The notes below the pieces were generated by a model that worked only from the letters and a program-made list of their open reading frames with translations, was not told where the DNA came from and ran no database searches. Below, in pieces: positions 55,150 to 64,000 of a stretch of DNA of 64,000 bases. Position 1 is the first letter of the stretch, and each line of letters starts with the position of its first letter. This DNA is from Hypomyces perniciosus (Eukaryota > Ascomycota > Sordariomycetes > Hypocreales > Hypocreaceae), in contig SPDT01000005.1 of assembly GCA_008477525.1 (NCBI GenBank), positions 2,604,001-2,668,000 on the forward strand, written 5' to 3'. The position numbers and the translations under genes are program-made.

Positions 55150-58100
55150 AAGCAAACCAGGGATAACTGAACCTCGCTGCCGCCGGGCGGGCAGCACTCC
55201 AGCGACTCGAGAAAGAGGGCACTCCTTCGCTCCCAGGATAAGGGGAGACCACGGTCCTCCTATTTACGCCTAAAAAACGCCGCATTGATAATAAACGTAT
55301 CGAAACTAACGTCCCTAAACTTAATTTTGGTTCCAATATAAGACCCAGTATCTCTCTTTTTTTAAAAGGGATTTAGGAAAGCCTCTCTTCCTCCTTTTAA
55401 AGCAGGCTAATAGAAGCCCCTGCCTTTATAAATAGAAAGCAATTAAATACAGCACTTAAAATCTTTGTCTAGATTAAAGAAATTAACTTAATTTAAAGGG
55501 CTAGACAGGAAGTATTACTCTCGGTAGCCTAAGCTATTGACAACTATCTAGCCAAATATTAAAAAAAGCACTATCTCTTAGCGGCTATACTGGCAAGCAA
55601 AGCCCTTTTTAATACCCTCGAAAACCTCTTTTCCCCAGGGGCCTTTACAGACCTTAAAAAATCAGGCAGGAACCCTCCTCCTACCTAACCGATAACTATT
55701 TAACTAGTTAGTAAGAAAACCCGCCAGAATAACAAATAATAATAAATCAAGCCTTAGCCCCTAAATGAGACTAGCGCGGGAACCCCCCCGCCAGCCAATG
55801 GCCCAAAATGGGTTATATAGGCTATAGTCGCAGCTATAAGCATAAATAAAAACCCTTTAGTATAAGGAAACAGAAATAAACCTACCTTTTAAAGTAATAG
55901 CAGGCTAGCCCCTATCGCATATAAAAATAAATAAAAACAAATAAAGATTACTTTAAAGACTAATAATAGGATTTTCCTTTAAGTCCCCTTAAACTATAGC
56001 TAGAAAAAGATTACTGCTATTAGCGCTAGGTAAAAGGTTATTAAAATCGGTAACCTTAAAAGCAAGGATATTATTTACTTTTAGGAAGTAAAGTCTAGCT
56101 TTATACTTTAAGCTAAAATAGAAAATATTAGAAAAAAGATCCTTGCTTTAGCCTTAACCGCAAAGGCTAGCGGCTTAAAGATCAAGGAAATATATATATA
56201 GAGGAGTTTTTCTTATGCAAGGTATTCTTAAATACTATACTAATACTTTAAACACTTTCCCTATTAATGCGCTAGTTGTTATAGGCTAGGCTATGTCTCC
56301 CGGAATCACGACTACGCCGAATCCGGAAATACGACCAATACTAGACCGCTTACCTAATTAGGAAACCACCTCGGCCACAACCCTATACGCACAACTATAT
56401 AACGCATACATAGCTAGTATAAAGCTTCCTTCCTTCAGCTATAGATAGACAATACAAAAGTGCCTTAACTGCATGCTTTCCAGTTAGGCTACACCCATTA
56501 CACTAGTCTTAATTAAGGCTTAGGGGAGCGCTAGGTTTAAGGAACCCCTAATCTTTTACTAGAAGGCCCCTTTTAATAAAACTATTAATACCTACTATTA
56601 CTTTATCTCCTTTAAAGAGGAAATTAGGATAAGCTTTAAACTCTTTAACTGCTTAGCCCTAGTAAAGCTCTAGACTTAAAAGGTATAGGTAACTTAATAC
56701 AATAAATGCCTTAGCTTTTATAACCTTTAAGGATATACTAGAACTATATAATATAAAAAGTACAGTAAGCCTGCCTTTTAATATACTAGTAAAAATAAAA
56801 ACTGCAATAACTTTACCTAATATATTAATTACCTTAAACTTTATTAATCTAACGCTTTAAACTGCTATATATTTAATTATTAAAAATAGTGTAAAAGTAT
56901 ATACTATTAAAGAATAATTTAAAAGTATTAAAGAACTTAGGATTTAGGAATTCTAGAAAAGGAACCCTGCCCCCCTTGCCTTTAAGCCTAAATCTAATAT
57001 ACCTAAAGGAAAAGCTCTTTAAACTGCCCTGGCCAGATCCCCTACTACTCCTGCTTTTAAGGCCTAGATCTAAAGACCCCTCCCTTTAAGTAGGACAATA
57101 CCCCCTGCCCTTATAATAAAGCCCCTTTAAAATAAAATTAACTTAATAAATATCCTTAACAGTTTATTAAAGGAAAGTTTATTAGCCTGCTCTATAATAA
57201 AGGTTATTAATTTTAATAACTTTATAAATAATGCCTTAAAGGAATCCTTTAAAGGAAATAAACCCTATAAGTCTAATCTATAAACAATAAACCTTATTAA
57301 AACTGCTAAAAAAACTTTAGCCTAAAAATCTTTTAGGCTAATATAGGAAAATAAAAATAATATTATAATATAGCCCTTTTACTAGCTTAAAAAAACAGCT
57401 TTAATATTATATTTATTTAAAAGCTATAGACTTATTAAAATGCTATATTATCTAAAAGATAAATAAAATCTTACTTTAGCTTTTAAGCATTTAACCTATT
57501 TAATAACTAAAAAGAGACTAACCCCTTTATCTTTACTTATATTAAAAAATTACTAAATCTATTATATTAATAACTTTTACCTTTAAGACTAAAGAGTAAC
57601 TGTATTTATTAAATAAAAGTTTACAGCTATATTATTATTAATATTTACTATAAAGCTTCCTTTAATACTATAATAAAAACCTTTAAAAGGTAAGGTTAGC
57701 CCCCTTTAAATTTAATTATTATAGGAGACTTTAATATATTATATTAAATATAGTAATTAAGCTAAGTTTTAGATACTGTAGGCAATAGATTAACTAAGTA
57801 GGCGGACAGGTATAACCTAATCCCCGCCTTTATAAATGCCTTTATAAAGGATCTTAGAAAATGCATTAACTTTATTTTCTTTAACTGCCCTATATTAACA
57901 ACTATTATAAAAAACCTAGATATAGGCTTAGACTACTATATAGTTACTATTATATTTTTAAGCCTTACTAGGCTAACAGTTAATATAAAAAAGAAATATA
58001 TCCTTTTAAAAAGTTTATAAGAGTTTAGCCAGCTAATATATATATATACCTAGCTCTTTTTAAAAGTAAATGCAATTAATTTAATTAAAAGGGACCTAGA

Positions 58101-61100
58101 CGCAGCTATATAAGTATTTTAAAGACTCTTTATAGACTATATATAGTCGGCAAGTAAAAAGAAATACTAGAATAAATATAGCGCCTTTTAGTAAAATAAA
58201 GAATACTAAATGGCCTATTTAGCTTATATTATAGCGCCCTTTAAGACTAATAAATAGACTAAGGCAAGGAAAATACTATATAATACTATTAAATATAAAA
58301 AACGCGATTATTAAAATAAAATTATAGCTAAAGCTAGCCTAGGCAAGGGTATTTAGCAGGTAGTTAAATAGTATAAAGCTATAGACTAGTTTTAACCTTT
58401 ACCCCTAATAGATAGCAATAAGAGTATTTTAGACTTTAAAGAGTAAATGGCCTTCTTTAAAGAACGCTTACTGTAATAAAAGGGAGTTAAAGAAAATATT
58501 AAAAACCTTTAAAAACCTTAAGCATTAAAGAACCTTTAAATATTATAAAATAAAATAGTTATTAAAAAAGAGGCAAAGAAAGCTATAATTAAAGCAGGGA
58601 ATACTGCGCCTAGCGCAGATAGTATATTAATTACCCTTTTATACTATATATAGCCTACTATTAAAGAGTTTATTATAAACCTTTTTAAAGGCTGCTATAA
58701 ATTAAAATATTACCCCTTCCCTTTAAAAACATTAAAGTTACTATTATATTTAAGCTTAATAAACTTAACTATATAACCTATAAAGCCTTTAAGTTTATTT
58801 TACTGCTATCCTATATAGGAAAAGGCCTTAAAAGACTATTTACTAAAAAGGTATCCCTTTTAATACTTAAATATAAAATCTTTTTAAAGTAGTATTTTAA
58901 AGCCTTTTTTAAAAGAGCGGCTATAGATTTAATTGCCTGCTTAATTTATAATATTAAAGTTGCCTTAAATAAAGGGGAGGTTATAACCTTACTTACCTTT
59001 AATATCTTTAAGGCCTTTAATATTATTATAAAAAATAGATTAGTCTTATAGTTTAAATAATAAAGCTAGCCTATTTAGTTTATAAAATAGGCAGAGTCTT
59101 TTATAAGCAATAAAACTACTTTTATTTATAAAAGAAATAGGATTAATTTACTAAACTTTGCCTTTAAATATAATACTTTATAGGGTTCCTTTATCTCCTT
59201 TATTATATTAATACTATACTTTAGCCTAATCTTTTAACTTAAAGACTAATAATCTAACTTTAAATATACTAATAATATTACTATATTTATTATAAAGGGG
59301 TTTACTTAAAAAATAACTACCTTTATACAGTAGGCGCTTAATAAAATATTAAAGTAAAGAGTAAAAAGTATAATATCCTTTAATTATATTAAGGCTAAAC
59401 TGCTATACTTTTACTATATAAAAGGCTAAATTTATAAAAAAGGCATTATAATAGAGGGAAAACTAGTCTAATTTAAAGAGAATATCCAGTAATTAAGGGT
59501 CTACTTTAACTTAAGGCTCTCTTTTAAAAAATATATAGAAATACTTGCAGGTAAAGTATATAAAGTCTTTAACTTTTTTAAGTTATTTAATAAAACTTAA
59601 AAAGACTTACCTCTTATAGTTATAGTATAAGCCGCGAAAGCCTATATCCTCTTTATTGCTTTATATAAGATAAAAGTATAGTAGCCGGGATATAAACAAT
59701 AATTGTAAACCGACTTTATTAAGCAGGTAAATATAAGAGTATCCGGCTTAATAAATAAAATAGATAAAGCCTTTAAGACTGCAGTAAAGGCAGTCCTTTT
59801 AGTTTAAAAGACTATTAATATTCCTGTCTTATATAGAAAGTTAAAAGTCCCTATAGCCAGTATCGCCCTAGCCTAGGCCTAACTTAAATATATAGTAAGA
59901 TTTGCGGGATTAAATTAAAATTACCTAATTAGTTAATATATTAATAAAAAAACCCCTCTTTAACTACTATAAACCAGACTTTAGCGCACTGCCGCCCTAA
60001 TTAATAAAACTATTAAACTTACCCTCTTTGCTAAAAGTCCCTATATATTCTCTTTAATCCTAACCTAAAAAGTATAGGCAAATTAACTGCAGTAAGAAAA
60101 TACTTGGAATTAATTAACTCCCTCCCCCTTTATTTAGTTTTAGCCTACTTTAATAGGTTTTAAACTAGAAAGAATATAAATTAAAGAGCAGTCGTTTACT
60201 ATAAAGTAAAAGTAATTATAGATATTAAATGCCTTAATAATACAGAGGTCTATAACGTAAAGGTATAGGCCGCCTTAAAGGCTATAGAGCTAATAGCTAA
60301 GCGTATAAAGGAAAACTGTATAATTTAAATAGCCTTCCTTTTCCTAAATAACTTATTAGTTATCGATAGATTACTTAGCAAGCCCCCCCTATTTATATAA
60401 AAAGTATATATATATTTCTAGAAACTAGCATAAAGTATCTCGCTTTATAGGACCTTTATCTTATAGGTTTTAAGATATAAGGATATTATAGGCAATAAAT
60501 AGGCCAACTATTTAATTAAATAAAGCGCAGCTTTCCCTGCTATACTATAAAACTAGGCTATAATTATATATATTAAAAGATAAATTAAAAAAGAAGTTAT
60601 AGAAGTAAGGGAGCGGGATTGGCTTAGCAAGACCCTAGAGGGCTATAAACGGTAGGGACTCGGGGCCCCAGCCTCCCCCTTAAAGCTTAAACTCTTACAC
60701 CCTATCCTCTATAGGCTCCTGGCGGAAAGATCAGGATATAGGGACTTCTAGGAATACTATAAATGCTTCGGATATAACAGAGAATTTATCTGCAAGTGCA
60801 GTAAACTAAAAAAATAAGGCTACTTCGCGGAATGCAGAATAATTAGGCCCTTCCTTCCAGACATTCCCCTAAAAGAGACCCCCCTCTCTTACCTACTTAG
60901 ACCTATAGGAAATAAAGCCTTCCAGAAACTAGTAAAAGAAGCAGACCTTTATAGTCCCCCCCCGGCGGAAACAGATTAACACTACCCAGATTAACCCTTT
61001 TTCCTTTATAAATTGAAACTCAGCAAATAGCGGCGCAAGCCTCCGGCTCCTGACGTCCTATTGCCTATAAGGGATTTATGTAACTAGTTTACTTAATGGA

Positions 61101-61135
61101 CGTAAATAATAAAACAAAAACAAACAAACAAACAA
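55150..61135 (+). mobile_element. Near full-length Tad-like LINE, heavily RIP-mutated
   Basis: ORF1-like sequence (TPKKRRIDNKRIETNVPKL) is at about 55250-55325. An endonuclease motif (I-I-I-G-D-F-N) is near 57715, and RT blocks (A-P-S-A-D-S-I-L and a decayed S-Y-R-P-I-like block) are near 58605-58810. An RNase H-like stretch is at 60200-60380, and a C-terminal Cys-rich knuckle (YYKCFGYNREFICKC) near 60755. It ends with GGATTTATGTAACTAG and an AAACAAAC tail at about 61135. Nearly all codons for Gln and Trp have become stops, as RIP predicts. A solo LTR interrupts it at 56277-56502. Confidence 0.8.
56277..56502 (+). repeat. Solo LTR of the chromovirus family, target duplication CTAGT
   Basis: It is 226 bp, TGTTATAGGC...CCCATTACA, nearly identical to the LTR at 3995-4220. 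CTAGT flanks both ends (56272-56276 and 56503-56507). It inserted into the LINE and then lost its internal part by LTR-LTR recombination. Its few differences from the other LTR (for example GAGGTGCC versus AAAAGTGCC) are mostly G-to-A or C-to-T, so mild RIP may have touched it. Confidence 0.93.
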
Positions 61136-61265
61136 AACATCAACTAACTCTTCCTCTAGGTCTCCTTAAAGGGGATAATTGGAGGTAAGTTCTTTAATTG
61201 ATAGGCAGGATATATACCTGGCCCCTTTATATTAATGCTTTTTTTACTCTATTTATTTATTTAAG

Positions 61266-61704
61266 TAATGCTATTGGAATAAATAAAAATTGCTACTGGA
61301 ACAAATAGTCTATATATATATATATATACAGAAATCTTCCTAGCTTTAAATTCCTCGATCTTTTATAGTACCTTTAATCACAACAACAACAACAACAACA
61401 ACAACAACACTAATTCTATATATTATAATAGATTTCCCTTTAAACCTCTTATTAGCATAGTATTGCGATACTATAGATAACTCTAAGCTGCTGGTTTCAT
61501 TTAATTTTATTGGCGAAATTAAAGACTAGCTATAATCGATATTGCAGGAGCTACGGAGTACTTTATAGAATATATAGCTTGCGGGTTGCGGAAACTTCTA
61601 ACGGGGCCGTAAGTTATATGTTAAGAGAAGTTGTTGGTAGAATTTCACGACTGCGCACAGACTATCTGTTCCAGTAGCAATTTTTATCTGTTCCAATAGC
61701 ATTA
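61266..61704. mobile_element. MITE-like element with 46 bp inverted repeats and TA target site
   Basis: The left end TAATGCTATTGGAATAAATA... (61266-61311) is the reverse complement of the right end ending ...CCAATAGCATTA (61704). Nearly all mismatches in the repeat are C/T or G/A. TA at both outer edges fits Tc1/mariner-type TA duplication. The 439 bp body encodes nothing, is AT-rich and holds a (CAA)9 array. It is a non-autonomous element of unknown family. Confidence 0.7.
61381..61407 (+). repeat. (CAA)9 microsatellite
   Basis: Nine perfect CAA units inside the MITE-like element, followed by CAC. Confidence 0.95.
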
Positions 61705-61907
61705 GTCATTCATTTTATTAAAACTATTTAATATAAAGCAAGTAGGTGTCCTTAACCTTCTTCTCTGTCCTAGCCTTTTTCGCTTAAGCTAGCCTTAGTT
61801 GACTTTCCCCCCCAGTCTCAAGCCTATGGGTACATGTCCTCTTCAACTCAAATACAAGGCAAGAAATCAGCAATGGAGTCCGCTTCAATGGCAACCAGGA
61901 CCCCCAG

Positions 61908-62700
61908 ATGAAGGTCCTTGCTTTGAGCCTCCCACGCACTGCCACTGCCTCCATTGTCCAAGCGCTGGTTGACCATTCTCGGGTACAAGAACGTCTACCA
62001 TGGCATTCACGCCATAGACTCGCCCCAAGATTGGAAGCTCCTCAATCGAGCTGCCGACACATCGGTCCCCGTCCTGCCCACCTACACGGGAGTGGACTTC
62101 CCACTAAAGGACTGGGAGGAACTCTACAGTGCCTGTGAAGCCACGGCAGACGTGGCCTCCGTGTTTAGCACGCAGCTTGTCAAGGTATACCCCAACGCCA
62201 AGGTCATCCTCGTCATCCGAGACTATGATCAATGGTACAAGAGTATCGACGAGGGTATCTTTCAATCAGTGTGGTCTCTCCCCGTTAGTATCATTATCAA
62301 GTACGTGGAGCCACTCATCGGATCCGTGGGCGGCGAGGCAACTCGGAAGATGCTTCTTGGCTTCTTCGAGGCCAAGAATGTAGATCATATTCGAAATAAC
62401 GCGCGGTTGGTGTATGACAGACACCATGGAGAGATACAGGAGATGGTTCCTCCAGACCAACTCCTGGTGTACAGAATGGGAGAAGGATGGGAGCCGCTAT
62501 GCAAGTTCCTAGGAAAGCCAGTGCCGGATGCCCAGTTCCCCCGACTTAATGACGCTGCAGAGCTCCAGGCTAAAATCGAAGAGAAGATGTGGTCACAGAC
62601 TTCCGCGGCATTGAGGGTGCTTATGCCGTGGATTGTTGGTATCGGGGCTGTTGGGGCTGCGTCATGGGTGGCGATAGCGAAGTTTAGAGTGTCGGTGTGA
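61908..62700 (+). pseudogene. Sulfotransferase-family (Sulfotransfer_4) gene, frameshifted
   Basis: The frame starts MKVLALSLPRTATAS at 61908. In the family this is a PAPS-binding P-loop with Gly where Ser and Ala stand here. At about 61960-61975 the reading shifts by one base to ILGYKNVYHGIHAIDSPQDWKLLNRAAD, and then runs open to the TGA at 62700. Later landmarks are VYPNAKVILVIRDYDQWYKSIDEG, LLGFFEAKNVDHIR and LLVYRMGEGWEPLCKFLGKPVPD. A C-terminal transmembrane helix follows (MPWIVGIGAVGAASWVAIA). Changed P-loop glycines plus a frameshift suggest a dead gene rather than an assembly error. Related fungal genes are often found in metabolite clusters; none is seen here. Confidence 0.8.
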
Positions 62701-64000
62701 GACTCAGTATTTTGGTTGGTATGTAACACTTCAGGAGATGGAGACATATTTCCGTCGGATGCGTTGGCACTGCTCTATTTCCTCTGAATCCCTTACGCCC
62801 CTGGTCAAAAGACGGTTCGATTCAGTATTATAGGGCACGCGGCAGAAAGACGCAAGGCAGACTCATCGTGAAAAGAGGAGATATAAGGGGTATGTGTTCC
62901 ATAGGCAGTTTGCGTTACGAATCGAAACTGTCTTTCCTTCTAACTGCTGAAGTCCCTAGTCATATTTCAGGGAATATCACAGCTACTTCGGGACAAGATC
63001 ACACAAACGCCAAATCTTACAAGTGCTAATACTAGCATATACTACAGCTAAAATAGCAGTACTACTCGTAGTTTGACATGCTAAGAAATAGCTGTGGAAG
63101 AAGGTATAACACTACGTATATTAAATTACCCTCTGGAATATCCCTCTACGTATGTAACATCGGAGCATACAAATACAAATCTCACGCATGCATCCCGATA
63201 AACCGCAGTACGTAAATGCCATTCGTCGACTGTATTTAGACGTGCAGGGCAAAGCAAATCGCTCAAATCAATAGACACACACACAGCCACCACCTTATGT
63301 CTACAACCCCCCACGTGTCGCAGACTATCCGCGGATTCAGTGAGGTCAGGGTCATTTGGATGATTTCTGTAGTAGTAGTACTAGTACTAATGGGCAAAAC
63401 AAGCTTCCCGAACTCCCATGCTTAAATCCTTAGTCCCGGCCTTACCCCCTGGAGGTTCATTAGTGGCCCGCACGACTTCTCTACTCGTATGACTATTGGA
63501 TATTGGGGCGATATTCGAAGTATCTACACAGCCCCCTTATGGAACAATAACTGTGGCCATGCTCAAAGGCCGTGTGCCAAGAATCACCAGGACGGGAACC
63601 AATTATGCCAAGATTTGGTGTTGATGGGTGCACTGTCAACGCTAAATATCTGCTTTTTTACATTGTTTAACTGAATTGCTCCCAACTCTGCCAAGTCAAA
63701 TAACGTTCAACTCGAATATTTGTGAGATTCTGACCCATCTCAACATCAATGGCCAACGGGCTGTGGCGTCGAATCTTCACAGCCCACTGAGAATTCAGCC
63801 TTGATGCCGAATAAACTCCTACGCTACACGAGGAAGATGGATCCATATTGACCCTTGATCCATGATGATCCATCCCGTTCCTTGCATGATTCTAAAGCCT
63901 TGGCATCCGATTCGTCTATCCGATCTGCACAGTTGCTTAATCCATGCTGTAGCTCAAGAAGCACATGGAATGGTTTCACTCACTCTAGTTTTTTTTTTCT
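62701..64000. other. Intergenic DNA to the window end
   Basis: Base composition is normal and no gene, repeat or RNA could be supported. A GGTTCGATTC stretch near 62815 is not part of a tRNA. Confidence 0.4.

Noticed and set aside
62805..62830. GGTTCGATTC, resembling a tRNA B box
   Set aside because: No A box or acceptor-stem pairing at the right distance on either strand.
1..64000. CRISPR array or phage-like region
   Set aside because: No regularly spaced direct repeats; all evidence indicates a fungal nuclear genome.

Overview
This window is nuclear DNA of a filamentous ascomycete (Pezizomycotina; a eurotiomycete is my tentative guess). The signs are short 60-85 bp introns with GCTAAC-type branch points, orthologues of conserved fungal housekeeping genes, a fungal NACHT-WD40 NLR gene, and long AT-rich tracts. 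In those tracts transposon reading frames are full of TAA/TAG and CA/TG dinucleotides are scarce, the signature of repeat-induced point mutation (RIP). No tRNA, rRNA or CRISPR array was seen.

Layout. 1-9616 is a nested transposon block. An open Ty3/Gypsy chromovirus on the + strand (1-4220, 5' end outside the window) sits in a RIP-degraded gypsy relic on the - strand (4221-6746). That relic in turn interrupts a Ty1/Copia element whose 3' half and 3' LTR are at 6747-9616. About 10.3-28.3 kb is an ordinary gene block: SUMO E1 subunit AOS1 (with a frame break), a conserved unknown protein, a coiled-coil protein, a complex I B12-type subunit, the CCR4-NOT deadenylase POP2/CAF1, the GID E3-ligase subunit Fyv10/Gid9, a secreted metallophosphatase, and a mitochondrial membrane protein. 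At 28.7-34.1 kb a broken gene lies head-to-head with an intact NACHT-WD40 gene whose first 25 residues look like a HET-s-type amyloid signalling motif.

35.5-46 kb is a graveyard: a stranded PKS-NRPS reductase end, WSC-domain and subtilase pseudogenes, an un-mutated solo LTR with target duplication, and a second RIP-degraded copia (about 39870-45713). A small secreted cysteine-rich protein gene (49425-50015) stands alone in gene-poor DNA. 50.5-61.1 kb holds LINE pieces, a decayed hAT transposase gene, and a near full-length RIP-degraded LINE carrying a solo LTR of the gypsy family seen at position 1. A 439 bp inverted-repeat element (61266-61704) and a frameshifted sulfotransferase-family gene (61908-62700) follow.

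The most unusual item is a small intron-containing gene on the antisense strand of the copia element, between pol and the 3' LTR (8520-8988). It encodes an AT-hook, Ala/Pro-rich protein, and a decayed version lies at the same place in the second copia. The copia LTR also holds three adjacent hairpins kept in both copies. The second most interesting item is the NLR with its putative prion-type N-terminus.
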